From Diprion similis (Eukaryota; Arthropoda; Insecta; Hymenoptera; Diprionidae), in the NCBI RefSeq assembly GCF_021155765.1, contig NC_060118.1, positions 10,227,646 to 10,291,645 on the forward strand: a stretch of DNA of 64,000 bases, in the 5' to 3' direction. Under the pieces are notes generated by a model. It was given only the letters and a program-made list of their open reading frames with translations, was not told the DNA's origin and made no database searches. Numbering within the stretch: the first letter of the stretch is position 1; each line of letters opens with the position of its first letter. Made by a program: the position numbers and the translations under genes. Below, piece after piece: positions 37,159 to 49,008 of the stretch.

Positions 37159-38537
37159 GTTGGTGGGACTCTCTTGTGGAATCCGGATTGTCGAATGTCT
37201 AAGGTAAGTTGGCGACAAGTAAGTCAGTCGATATTCCAACTCATTGTCAATATGAACATGTCCATTCGAGCCTTAAGTATTTTCAATATGATATGAAAGC
37301 GTTCCTGCCATTTTTCTTGCAACTGTTAGGGATCTCGTCAAGTCTTTTACCGAGCTTTGGATTAACGGCACATCATAACGTCACTTTGCTTTTCTACAAA
37401 TCAAAAGCGGGACGGAAATAAAAAATGACTCTTGAGTTTCGCAAAAGGAACGACTGTGAAGCGATGCTATCACCACTAATTCTTCTGCAATATTTCTCTA
37501 TTGCAGCATGGAACTTCCAATGGTGACTGGACTTGAACGTCAAATGTAACTAGAAATGGCAATTTACTTCGATCCAGTTGCCTCGGAATGAGTGGTGCCC
37601 AAATCCAGACCAAACGACTATGGCTTGTCAAATGATAATGTAACTCTCACAATCAATAAAACATCTTCTGCACTTGATAAAGCTTAAATGTGTGAAAAAA
37701 TGAAAAAATCCAAATGACAACCGAATCAAAAAGCGAACGAACTGCAGTACAGTTAAAAAAAAACATCATCACTGTAATCAGAACAACATTGCAAAATCCA
37801 AAGAAAATTCACAAAATGCATATGCACTGTTCGATCACAACGTAAAAATGTCGAATTTCTCATTTTTCATTATTTGTTAATCCTCAAATTCCTTGACACA
37901 TCCATTACAAACACAATGTCAACTCATGTGCAGTTGTATGTCCGTGATATCCGATAGGGCAAAGGAATGACGAAAAAACTTAGTTGATCTTCATCCTGAC
38001 GATCTAAAATCAGAACAAGAGATACTAGAGAACGATTTTTATAGTCGGTACGAATTTATAAAAAGCATTCTAAAAAGTGCATTCAAATCGGTTGGTTATA
38101 TCATCGATATGGTTAATTTGTTGTTAGGATAGCTGCTACCCTAACCATTGTTATCCGAATAACCGTAATATATCGTTTTTGTATCGCAGCTCAAGTTGCG
38201 TAACGATATTGCGAAGCATCGAAGCCTGCACCGAGATGAGATGATCTCGCAGCATCCAGAGCGTGATCTCTTTCGAACACCCGTTCGTAGAGTGGATCTT
38301 CATCGTGCCTGGCAAGTCATATTTATTACCGGAATTTTTCTAAACTTTTTATAGTTACCACTGATCTCTCATCGCTAATTACTGCTGGCGCATTGCAGGA
38401 GAGAAGCCTTTACTCGCAGATATATTCCTCGCAACTCGTCCTTGCGGTTCAGATCCGCCCGAAGCCGATATGCGATATGGAAATTGAAATTACCGCACAG
38501 CGATCCAGAGTGCGAAGCATCTTGCGTAAGCCGTTAA
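37159..38537 (+). other. three exon-like segments forming a 101-codon open frame, unrecognised
   Basis: Segment a (37159-37203) follows TTTCTTGCAG and precedes GTAAGT. Segment b (38190-38311) follows GTATCGCAG and precedes GCAAGT, a canonical GC donor. Segment c (38399-38537) follows GGCGCATTGCAG and ends at a TAA. Joined, they stay open for 101 codons (VGGTLLWNPDCRMSK, LKLRNDIAKHRSLHRDE and so on, ending ECEASCVSR). No start codon exon was identified and I recognise no family. G+C is higher than in the surrounding DNA. It could be the 3' part of a small gene, a non-coding transcript, or a coincidence. Confidence 0.25.
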
Positions 38538-40604
38538 TCATCCAACTTGACATTTTTATGAACCCTGTTTTCCAAGGTTTAGTATCCTGGCTGCACCATC
38601 TTTGATGTCAATTAAATTCTTAGAAAATAATTCAACAATGACGGCTATTCGGGTGTTTCAATAACGCGCTACTCTCAGGATCCTCGATAAACCTTTTAAC
38701 CATTTTATGCAATGCTGCGAATTTTCACCACGTCCATCGCGGACAAGGAAACCAGAAGTTTTTATACCGGATGTTCAATCTAACTCGGTGATTTTCCTTG
38801 AACATGAAATTCCGACGAAATTCTTGAATCTTGAACCTGCGTTTGCAGTAATAAATTGACAAGAATTACCGCATATCCCGTGACGTTTCGCCGAGAATTT
38901 CGCAGACTCAAGGATTATATCCCGGCAAAATTTTGCAAGGAATTTCCTCGCAGCGGGAGACAATTGCATCTGTCATTTAAGACCGCGGTTCAAGTGTCTG
39001 CATTTTTTTCTCTCCCCCTCTGTTTTTTCTTTGTTTCGTATTAAATTCACCCAAAGTTTGGTTTTGGGCGTAAAATGTCACGCAAAAACGAACGCAAAAG
39101 TTTTATCAACAACACCGAGTGACGGACGTAAACGGGAAGAGAGAATCGAGAGGAAAATAGGAAGCAGGAATGCGTTGGCCGGTTGAGAGACGGGGGATTG
39201 AAGAAGGATGGATTATTGTGCCTTCGTCTGCGGCGAATCCGCAACTTTAACATTTCATTTTAAAATGTAATTAAGAAAGTTAACCGATAAAACCCGAGGA
39301 AAATCCCTCGGGGGTTGAACGAAACGAATTCAACGCCGGAAGCGAATTGTCGGTGACAAACAATTGCACCCAACCCTCGTACCAACCGATGTTTGTCACA
39401 AAATTACGCCACTCGTACTTCACGAGTAAACAATTACTTGACCGAATCCAGCAGCTGCGCTCACCAAAATTGTTCACTTTTTGACACACGTGAGTGAATT
39501 TTAACGTTTGTTTTTTCACATGGATTAGAAATTTTATGGTGCTTTTGTTTATGTAAATTTTGTTATCACAACACATCTAGACAAAAAAAAAAAAAAAAAA
39601 GAAATTTTTTTTAAACTGTTTTTATTTGAAAAAATAAATTTTGATTCTATACATCGTGCAATAACCAAAATTTTTATTTATTATTATCAATTATAAAGTT
39701 TAATTTTCTCTTTTTTATCTTGATAAATAACATCGATTGACACGAATTTTGAGTCTGGGTTCTAGATGATAGATGTTGATTTCTTCAGTGTAGCTAATAA
39801 AATAAAAAACAATTTTATCAGACAAAGTTTGATTTTGTAGAAGCCAAAACTATATTTCAAATTTCAAAAAAAATTATCAATCTTCTCAGACATTTATTGT
39901 AAATAAGAATTAAACAAATTTCGGTTTTTGCATTCAAATAACTCTTGTTCAAAAACTTGAATGTGAAACTAAAGTTCTCTTCTTAAAATCCAAAATATCG
40001 TGCTAGTTTCTACAAAAGCAAACTACATATAATAAAACTGTTTTTTCTTCCATAATTTACCTGAAGGAAATCGAAAACTCGAGATCTAGAGTCGAGGCTA
40101 AAAATTCTCGTTGACCTGTGTGATGCAAATGACGTAATTGTCAATATTAAAAACTGAAATTGGAGGTATCCTATGTCGCAAAATTCGCTCTCCAAATCAG
40201 GTGTCCAATCCCGAGATACCCGGCTCGATCCATAAGGCGCATAATTTTTTGCAGCAGCGTTTGCATCCATATTCGGTATTTCGAGTGGGCGAATTATTTC
40301 GGTGCATATAATAAAGTTTAACATGCGGAGCGTGACGATGTTATTCCCATCCCAAGACAACTCGTTGAAGTTGAAACAAACGTTTTGCGCTCAGAAGCGC
40401 TGCCCACTTTCGCAATGCGCTACATATTCCGCCGGACCCATACACACGCGCGCACTTTTCCACATACGAGTGGAAAGTACCTACGACTGACCTACGTGAT
40501 CAGAGAGTTCTCTGAAAAGGAACGAGTGCAGGAGTAACGTAATAATCATTTCAAATCGCGCACGATGCGCTCGATTATGCACGTTTCATCTCGTCGGAGA
40601 AGAT

Positions 40605-40628
40605 GATCGATCGATCGATCGATCGATC
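40605..40628 (+). repeat. (GATC)6 microsatellite
   Basis: Six perfect GATC units, self-complementary, about 1.1 kb upstream of the gene 3 promoter. Confidence 0.9.
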
Positions 40629-41724
40629 CCGCCGGTGGATCAACGCGGAGTTCATCTTCCAGGTAACGAACCTCGAGCACCGCAGAATCGATTTTGGTCG
40701 TCACTTTTCCGGGTTAATTGAGAGCGACGTAATTGACACCGTCAGGACCTTCCGGTCGTGTACCTCGAGGATGAGGATCCACCAACCAGCGGGGTGAATT
40801 TCGGTTTATAAGTCGTTCCGAGAGGAGGTGAAACTTTCTCAAGTTCTATACTCAGCGAACCTCCGCAACGACCGTAAATTGATTTGTAATCCCTCCTCAA
40901 ACATTCGGCTAAGAGGATATTCTGCTTTTCCGGATGGCAGATGTCTCGAGGACTTCCTTTCGCCTGGGAAGCAAAAACAAAAAAAAACGAAAAAAAAAAA
41001 TCGACCAAGCCAAGTAGAAGTCGCTGTTTTGTGAGGGAAGAATAAACAAACACGTTCGATTCGATGCTTGCTGTTGAAAAAGAAAAGGAATTGAATGAAA
41101 ATCCTGCTACTCTTGTCTGCAAATTGAAGTTTCATGTTTACAGGAATTTTTCACTGCCGTTAAACGGACCATAGATCAGAAATTGTTTCGTTTTTTCAAA
41201 TAATGTACCGATATCGTGATAAGACAGCCTCTTTTCAAAGTTCTGACTGTTGAATCATAACAGCTAGCATCCTTTTCGGGACAACTAAGTATCAAAATCT
41301 TGAATGACATCGAACGCATTGGGCATAATGGTTTGATTTTGAATCGATCCTTTAAACATCCTCGAGAGCGTTTCCTTCCTTCGGCAGATACGTAACGCGC
41401 CGTTTTGCAAAGGCACGCGTCACGTGATGAAGGTAACCATTTTGCGGATATGCATTAAGAGGATGATGGTGGCGGTTAAAATCGGAGTATGATGAATAGG
41501 CAATCGAGCAATAATGTAGCTAAACGAGTAAATTGGTTAATCGCAGTGTCGAGCATGAGAGAGATGAACTAAGACATGAACTCGGTGCATGATGGAGCTG
41601 CAGAGCAAACCTGCAGTTTTCTACAGTCGTATAGTGAAGGGGCAAAAGAACCGCTGAAGCTCCCCGGTCCCTCCACCTGAAGCCACGTGCATCATCGCTA
41701 AACTGTAACAAAGAATCAGGCAGG

Positions 41725-41755
41725 TATATAAGCTCGTCGGCAGATCATCTTTCCA
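41725..41755 (+). promoter_or_regulatory. core promoter of gene 3: TATA box and initiator
   Basis: TATATAAG at 41725-41732 is followed by TTCCAGTTC with its A at 41755, exactly 30 bp from the TATA start. This is the expected distance for a TATA/Inr promoter. The leader to the ATG at 41792 would be 37 nt. Confidence 0.7.
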
Positions 41756-41791
41756 GTTCGCCTGGACTCTTCGTTCACAAAGCATAATATC

Positions 41792-44700
41792 ATGAAACGT
41801 CTTCAGGTGAGTATAGTAATCCTAACGTTGGAGTGATTTTATCTGGTCAAGTCAGCGAAATGGAATACCTTTTCACCCTCGAACAGTGAAAGCGGAATAA
41901 GAAACTGCATTAGCTTTGAGGAATAGTGGAAGAAGTCTTTGTTCTTCGGTACCTTTTCTACCTTCTTCTTCTACTTATTCGTCCTTCATCAACACACGAT
42001 CATCCTGTGGATTATAGCTTGTGAACAATACCTCGAGACGAATCGCTAAGTAGCGTATAAATCACGTGACTGATTGGTACTTTCTGCACTCGATGTATTC
42101 TTTCATGAAATGGATACCAATTTCAACTTCAGTCGTGTAAACGTTGTTGGAAATGGATATTGAGTTCACTTTTGGATTGAAAAGTTTCTTCCAGCATGAA
42201 ATGACACAGGTCCATTGTTTTTCTCTTTGGACTCTAAACATCAGGCTTAGAACCAAGACAAAGACTCTCTTCTCATGCCTCCGTAAGAACCACAATTTCT
42301 TTATCCTCTCTTATCTCTCTTTCTTCATGAAAAGACCAGCGACAAAGATCAACTTGATCAGTTTATTTTTCTCTTCTTCGAGCGCGAAAAAACCGATCCA
42401 TGGATGTTCCTTTCAAAGTGCGAGAAGTCCGCTGAAACCAAGCCCACCTATTTCGCTTCTCTTATCGTCCTTACCCTCTTCTCTTCTCTTCTTCTTCAGA
42501 ACACAGGGTTTCTCATGGTGCTGGTGTGTATGGGAGGGACGGCATTCGGCGGTCTTTTGCCAGGTGGTGGAGGTGGTTACCAATACAACAGGCCTGGAGG
42601 ACCCGGAGGACCAGGTACCAATGGACCGTTTGGAGGCGGAGGCCCCAGGCCATCGGGATCCTACGGAGCTCCTGGGTTTCCCAGAGGATTCGGGAATCCA
42701 GGAACTGTATTCGGCGGGGGACCAACCATAACCGGAACTGGATTCGGTCCCGAATTTCAGGGCGTTCCATTCGGAGGCCAGAGACCTTTGAACGATGGTG
42801 GCGGGTACAATTACAACGATAACAACGGCAGGGTGAGTAAATTGAAAGGTTTAATCAAGATGCTGTAATTGACTAATCGGTAGAGAATCGATACCTAATC
42901 CTAAAATCGAAATTGATGTCCTGAAAATTTCGAGAAGAATAGAAAGTCCGAATTTGTGAGGCTGTGGCTGAAATGCAGGCAATTGTTGTTTGATTGTTGG
43001 TTTAATTTTCTCCCGTGAAAGAGATGAAGATTATTTGAGTATGTATATATGTTGCTCGGTATTCTACTGTGGTAAGCCGTGAAAAAATTCTTTCCACTTG
43101 ACTCGAGGAATTTTGCCTCATTTCGAGTGATGAACAAGTCGCGTTTCGTCTCGACCTGGGTGATAAGCGTCGAGGTGAAGAGTCGCGAGCTGTTCTCACC
43201 CCTCGAGTATCTCGCGAAAAAGGGTAATTCACGTCGAGCTTTCGGCGGGCGCGTGATGCAAATTTCAAAATTACCATTTTTCAAACCTTCATCCTCCCCA
43301 CACACACTCGACCTGCACGCGGCCACACGAATGGTGCTCGAATTTAATTATCCAACAATCAAGTTCGCCATGGCTCACCATGCTAATCGAACAAAAATCA
43401 GCCCCGGAAAATCTGGAATTCTTTACGCAGAGTGAAAAGAGCAAAACGATTTTCCAGTTCACTAAAAAAACTATTTTCTTTCAATTGCTTCTCGTCGAGA
43501 GAGATGGAGCACGTTTTTCGCTCATAAGTCAGTCGGAGTTAGCTGCCGGAGGCACCGTCGAACCCGGAAGTTAATATCGGGAATAATTCATTCCCCCATA
43601 GCTATAAGTGATCGTTTGAGCAGGTAGTCTGCAAACGATACCAATAAATCACCAGTGGCCGCAGAGAAATCGGATCGGTTTTTAGACACCGCCTTCGCAA
43701 TTAGCCAAGCTCCGGCATTTCTCATCTGCAGACTGCAGTCAACTAGAACTTGTCTGTAATGCCAATACATATATCTGCAAGTATAGGCGTGTGTTTGACG
43801 TTAAATAAATCCCCGATTAATTTAAATTTAAATAAATTGCGTAAGTATGGAGGTTAAGGCAACGAAAAAAAAAAACAAACAATAAATAAATCAAAAATTC
43901 GTGCTTTCAGCCGAAGCCCTACAGCTTTCAATACGAAGTGAGAGATCCACCGACCGGAAATGACTTCGGCCAACAGGAGAGCAGCGACGGAAACACGGTT
44001 CGTGGTGAGTACAGAGTCCTGCTGCCGGACTCCAGGACCCAAATAGTCAGATACACAGCCGACGATGCGAGTGGTTACAACGCAGACGTCCAGTACGAGG
44101 GTCAAGCTCAGTTTCCTCAGTTTGTTGGAGTCCCCGGATTTGCGGGGGGCCCCAATTACCAGGGAGGATTTGGCGCCGGTGGTGGTGGTGGCCATCGTGG
44201 AGGTAAGGGAAAAAAAAAAGAACAAAAAACAAAGACAGAAAGGAAGAGGAGAAGCGATTCACCCTTAGCTCAAAATCCCTCATCCAAACGAAACCTCCGC
44301 GTGGAAAAGAAAAAGATGAAATTCGATAATTTCTCAGGATTTCCGTTCATATGAAACAGAGTAGATTTGAAACTGTTTTTGCTGTTTTTAAAAACTCCGG
44401 TTAAAAAGAAAAAAAAAAATTTACGCTACTTTTACATTACGAGAAAAATTTTTAGTTTAATGATTGGTTCCCACTCTCAGACAAAAATAAAAAACGAACG
44501 AAGAAACGGATACGCTGATACAGAATTAATCTCTTAATCGAAATACTGTGTAGAAAGAAGAAAGAAATAATTGTCCTTTTCGGAGAGCTTTTGCAAGGTC
44601 CTTTTTTAATGAAATCTTTTAGAAAGGCTTGAATGTATCGTTCGGAAAATAAGTTTTTTTTTTTTTTCTTTTTTGGTTCTTTTACCCTGCCGATAAGAGA

Positions 44701-44944
44701 TAAGTTGCGTTTAATAAACGAACGAAGTAATTTCCGTGATTGAATACGTGTTTATGGGATAAAGTTGGCCGTAATTACGGTTACAATGGATATCCTAGAG
44801 AGTATATTAGGTGTGTTTTATCGAGGTTGTAAAATACTTGGTTTGGTCGCAGGTGGTTTCGGGGGTGGAAACGGAAGCGGATTCGGCAACGGCGGGACTC
44901 CGAACAACCAATATTTGCCACCGGGTGCTGATTATGGCAAATAA
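41792..44944 (+). CDS. Gene 3: pro-resilin-like RR cuticular protein, 4 exons
   Basis: Proposed CDS: exons 41792-41806, 42500-42832, 43911-44202 and 44853-44944 (phases 0, 0, 1), 243 aa. MKRLQ plus NTGFLMVLVCMGGTAFG forms the signal peptide. Residues 23-116 are Gly/Pro-rich with resilin-style PRPSGSYGAPGF at 55-65, then GGYNYNDNNGR. The RR domain is at 117-180 (PYSFQYEVRD, GNDFGQQESSDG, GEYRVLLPDSRTQIVRYTAD, YNADVQYEG). A Gly-rich tail follows, ending NNQYLPPGADYGK. RR plus Gly/Pro/Tyr elastic segments indicates an extracellular, chitin-bound elastic cuticle protein. Exon junctions match gene 2, so they are probably tandem duplicates. One oddity: Ser157 replaces the Gly of the usual PDGR core. 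The strong TATA/Inr promoter and compact introns (0.69, 1.08 and 0.65 kb) suggest regulated high expression (inference). Each exon has good splice sites and continuous frame. Confidence 0.9.
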
Positions 44945-45536
44945 TTATCGCTGAGAATATACCTCTTGATATCCTAGACCGAAAACATTATACGCCGTGA
45001 GACCCCAATCGCAACATTATTATTGCGAACTATAATTATCCACACTCTCTTAATTTTTTTTGTATCCTTATGTCTTTCCTCGATGTTCTTACGTGCATAA
45101 CCCGTTCGTATATGTCCCAAGTACTTGATCTTTCTGATCCTCTTTAAATCCAATTCAATTCCTAATCGAGACTTGGCCAGTTCATACGCAGTTTTATGAA
45201 TACTCTTATACTTATGCACCATAACGTATTCACAACGTCATTAATTCGTTTTATTATTTTATTCTTTACTTAATACGTGATTATCGTAACTTTGTGTCAA
45301 ATACATAAACGAAGAAATATTTTACTATACAAGCATGTATGATTTGTAATGAAATGTAAAATGAAAATATTCGCAATAACTTAATAATGTATATCGTCTA
45401 CTATTTTTTATAACCTTTACAATAATGAGTGGATAAAAATATACGTGATTGTTTATAAATACTATATAAATATATCAAGAAAGTATATTTAAAACATCGT
45501 TTTATAAGGTATTAATAAAGGAATCAACCGGCTTGC

Positions 45537-45542
45537 AATAAA
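45537..45542 (+). terminator. poly(A) signal candidate of gene 3
   Basis: AATAAA followed about 17 bp later by a GT-rich TTATTGTGTG. Another AATAAA is at 45514-45519. The implied 3' UTR is roughly 0.6 kb and AT-rich. Confidence 0.5.
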
Positions 45543-46860
45543 TTTCTTGAAACGAGTTTATTGTGTGAACGTGCAGTTCGGAAGGCGCTAAAGGATTATT
45601 CGACGCTTTTCTTGTAGCTCGATTCCTCGCTGCTTCTGCACCCTTCACTTCGACCCTTGAGTCGGGTGCTTCCGGTTCCCCTCAACGCATATCCGCATCC
45701 GTGAACAAGCAATTGTTTTCATATCGGGGTATTTCCCTGGAGCCGGAAATTGCCACGAGCTATTTCATTTCCTTCGTTTCAACTCGGTTTTCTCCAGATC
45801 ATCACTTTTGTCTTCCATCGCGTTGATACTGGAGATCCATAATAAATATCAGGATTACGATAAAGATGAAACGTGAATAATAATTCGACTCTTGGAAGGT
45901 CTCACCTTCAACCGGAAGTGACACCGTTGATACACACATGTGGCGACCCCGTCCGCCGGCATTACTACCGGATTAGGGTAGTGCGATAAGGGTATAAAGA
46001 GGGAGTTTCGGAAAGCTTATATCCGCTAATGAAATACTTTCTGGCGTTTTAAGTACACTTTTAGCTCGGCGGATGCCTCGCGTTTACGGTGTCCAATCGG
46101 CTTCCCAAACACGTTACACTAATTCCAATTTATCGATGACAGCTATGAGATTCGGAAATCTGATTTTACGCTTCAGACGCAATTAGAATCCACCGAGTTT
46201 AATTAGAAAAGCGTCAACTGTACAGTTGGGACTAAAAAAAAAGCGCGCGGAGAAGGAAGAATTAAATTCCAGCTGATTTTCGTCTTCAACTAATGATCGT
46301 AAATAAGAATCCCGCTACTTGTAAATTTTTCTCACAAATATCCAGAGGAAATGACGTAAGTTGACTGAAATTGAAACCGTACCTATTATTAATAGACCAA
46401 ATTATTATAGAGTCTTTTATTTTCGTCTAATTTTGCTTAGCACGAAATTGCAAAAAAAAAAAAAAAAAAAAGCGAGATAAAGAATGCTGTAGAAAAATTC
46501 TCTCCCAAATTTTCTAACTACAAGTTGTTCTTCAGGGTCGAATAATTCCTGCACGAAGCTGCAGATGGGTGTGAGTGTTCACCCAACAGGATCGCATGGA
46601 TCACGTCCATTACGTACCTACAAAGCCAGCCGTAATCATTCTGCAGACTCGAGGGATTTTCGTTCGAGATCAACCGCAGTACTGCAGATCGGCGTAGTTT
46701 GAGAATAGAAAAAAACTTTGAAACAAGGTAACAAATGAAGTCGGTGAGCGTAACGTTACGAAGTCGAGGGGAAGACATCCCTCGGGAATAAATAACGAGC
46801 TAGCTGCGATACAAAGGTGCAGCGATGCATCGGAGTCTCAAAAAAGCGAGCGGGATAATC

Positions 46861-47012
46861 GATCGAGTAAATTTAAAAAATGCATTCTCGCTGTTTTTCC
46901 GCACTAGTGAAAAATTTCTTCCCGTTATGACCGATCGAGTATATTTAAAAAACGCATTCTCGCTGTTTTTTCGCACTAGTGAAAAATTTCTTGCCGTTAT
47001 GACCGATCGAGT
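46861..47012 (+). repeat. 72-bp tandem repeat, about 2.1 units
   Basis: Units starting GATCGAGT at 46861 and 46933, and a partial one at 47005, are over 90% alike. The unit length is a multiple of three, so open frames of 24-residue repeats appear on both strands. They are not supported as genes. Confidence 0.85.
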
Positions 47013-47365
47013 AACACGGAGCAAACGAAGGGCAGCAATCTACTCGCCATGAGACACGTATAACGACACGGTGTATCAAATGTTCCTAATTTGTCAGAAA
47101 CGTGAGAGATAAGGGAAGAACTTCTTGCCGAGTGGCTGTACAGCAGGGCGTAACACTCGGTGTCCCGTTCCTCGTGAATTTATGTGTACGTGATGGAGCG
47201 AGGGACCACGAAATACACGCAGATATTGCTAGAGCATGCCGGTGCAAAATAGAGACCCCGAATGTGTGCGCAGGCCGCTGTTATACCGGGAGAGCTTTTG
47301 CCTTGTATCAGCTTCCGGCGGACGCCCGGGAACGAAACGGTTTTGTCCATTACCGAATTACCTCG

Positions 47366-47429
47366 TAGAGAGAGAGAGAGAGGGAGATGAAGAGAGATAA
47401 ATAGAGATAGAGAGGGAGAGAGAGAGAGT
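47366..47429 (+). repeat. (GA)n-rich imperfect microsatellite
   Basis: GAGA runs interrupted by GGGA, TGAA and ATA. Intergenic. Confidence 0.75.
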
Positions 47430-47805
47430 GAATAGATTGAGCTGGCTTCAGGTCGAAGTTGGAAGCCCGGCTAGATTCACATCGCCCAGCCAGCTCCATG
47501 ATTCAACCGAGCTCAATTATGATCGGCAGAGATTGAGCTGTGCATCTAGCCGCAATTAAATTTGCTCAGGTTGGATCAGAGTCCGGAAGTGAAGTCTTTC
47601 CAAAGCAGCCAACAAGGGGAATTCTGCATCCGTTACTTAACCCTTTGAAGCATAAGTTTTTCCTGGTAGTCAAATTCCTTGAAACTGGTTATATGAGGGC
47701 TCTCGAGATCGCTGATTTAGAAATTGGACTCATATCTGTGAAATTTTCAAAATTCGATATGAGGAATCCAATATAAGAGATGAGGATCAATTTTTATATT
47801 TTTAG

Positions 47806-47945
47806 TTCACCATATTAGATCTGCTATCTTGAAATTTGAAATTCTGACGTCAGATTCATGTCCGCCATATTGGATCTGTTATTTTTAATCTTGGAATTTC
47901 GACGATAGATTCGGTTTTTGCGATCCCAAGAGCCCAAGTTTACCG
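47806..47945 (+). repeat. copy of the roughly 117-bp dispersed repeat
   Basis: Two part-units: GTTCACCATATTAGATCTGC and TCCGCCATATTGGATCTG. Each is followed by a GAAATT or GGAATTTCGAC stretch and an AGATTC phrase. It has the same order and orientation as 14769-15000. Confidence 0.5.
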
Positions 47946-48204
47946 AGTTCCACTTTGCTGGTCGCTATAACCTTTCCAAAATTACATTTATTCTGCAGAA
48001 ACCGGCACTTTCAACACTTTGTTTATTTATAGCGCTGACTATACTCGCAAAATCATCATAATCTCTCTCAAAACATCAGCATCAACATCTCAGAAGTCCA
48101 ATTATGAAAAAAAAAAAATGACAGCAATATTAAAGTTAAATATAAATCTTGAACAACCGATTCAAAAAAGGTGTCTCATGTATGATATTTGCAGTGCCGC
48201 AAAG

Positions 48205-48338
48205 GATTAAGAGAATGCTGTAGTCCATCTTTACCGACCGCGGTAAATGTCACGGCAGTACGTATAGGCTTCTATAGTAGTACAAAAGCGTGACATTTTA
48301 CTCTGTCGGTAAACACTGACTGTAGTGACCTCTTAATC
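48205..48338. repeat. 134-bp long hairpin (MITE or hairpin RNA candidate)
   Basis: The left arm starts GATTAAGAG and the right arm ends CTCTTAATC. Arms pair through CTGTAGT/ACTACAG, TTTACCGAC/GTCGGTAAA, GTAAATGTCACG/CGTGACATTTTAC and GTAC...TATAG/CTATA...GTAC around a loop near 48267-48275. Nearly the whole element is stem of about 60 bp with a few bulges. That is longer than a typical microRNA stem, so a tiny inverted-repeat transposon is the simpler reading. I do not recognise a known microRNA. Confidence 0.6.
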
Positions 48339-48988
48339 TTGCTTCCAACGGCGTGGTCAAATGGTGATTTCTGTCTTTGGCAGTCGAACACCGAAACTCG
48401 AGGAAACCAGACGTGTGTAGGATGTGAACACGAAGGAACCACTAATCGGTGGAAGAGTGAAGAGAACAGCCGGCCGGATTCTCGTACAAATAGATGCCGA
48501 TCAAATGGCGTCGATCCGTCACTCTTTCAGTACGAGTCACGGATGCTCGGATCAGCTTCGAAAGTGACGATGTGCGTCGTCGATAATTGCTGTTAGTGTG
48601 ATCGGCGCACGTATAAGAGACGCCAATGTCTTGCACGCCCGGTTTCCCTCGACTTCGGCCCACATTGAACCGACCCGGAGGACAAAACACACCCCCGAGG
48701 AAGTTCGCCACCACCCCCCCCGTAAATTTGTCAATGACATTAGATCGTCGGGGGTGATGCAGGTATTATATTCCCGACGCCCTCGGGCCGATTTTGCCAT
48801 TGTTATAGCCACCCTATCGCGGAAACACCTCGGGTGAGCTATGCCCTGCAAATTAGCCACCCCTTTTACCTCCCTTCATCCTTCTCGTCTGCCCTTCGAT
48901 CTTCAACCCCCGATAGAGACACCCGTGACTAAGGACACCGAGTCGTGACTCCGGGCGACTTCCGACAGCTGCTTCAACTCCAAGGACG

Positions 48989-49008
48989 ATGTCTCTGGAA
49001 AGGATATG
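48989..49008 (+). other. possible short first coding exon
   Basis: ATG TCT CTG GAA AGG ATA TG followed by a strong GTGAGT donor, at the end of a GC-richer 650-bp stretch. It has the form of the short first exons of the cuticular genes in this window. No matching second exon (phase 2) was found within the window, so this may be chance. Confidence 0.2.

Larger units (their letters stand above)
29617..41724. other. 12 kb gene-poor region between genes 2 and 3
   Basis: No recognisable gene. Contents: A/T runs, a G22 run at 30961-30982, (CA)n near 30112-30143, (GAGT)7 at 31501-31528, (CA)13 at 31591-31616, a roughly 180-bp tandem array at 32370-32945, (GT)n at 34389-34405, three exon-like segments at 37159-38537, (GATC)6 at 40605-40628, then the upstream region of gene 3. 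The short minus-strand frames look accidental. Confidence 0.5.

Noticed and set aside
42144-42731. 195-codon + frame across intron 1 and exon 2 of gene 3
   Set aside because: It reads the exon in the wrong frame and crosses a clear polypyrimidine tract and acceptor at 42499.
44974-45222. 82-codon minus-strand frame in the 3' UTR of gene 3
   Set aside because: AT-rich basic peptide without similarity; lies antisense in a likely UTR. Probably chance.
46800-47052. Frames with repeated 24-residue units on both strands
   Set aside because: Produced by a 72-bp tandem repeat; both strands are open equally, which argues against coding.
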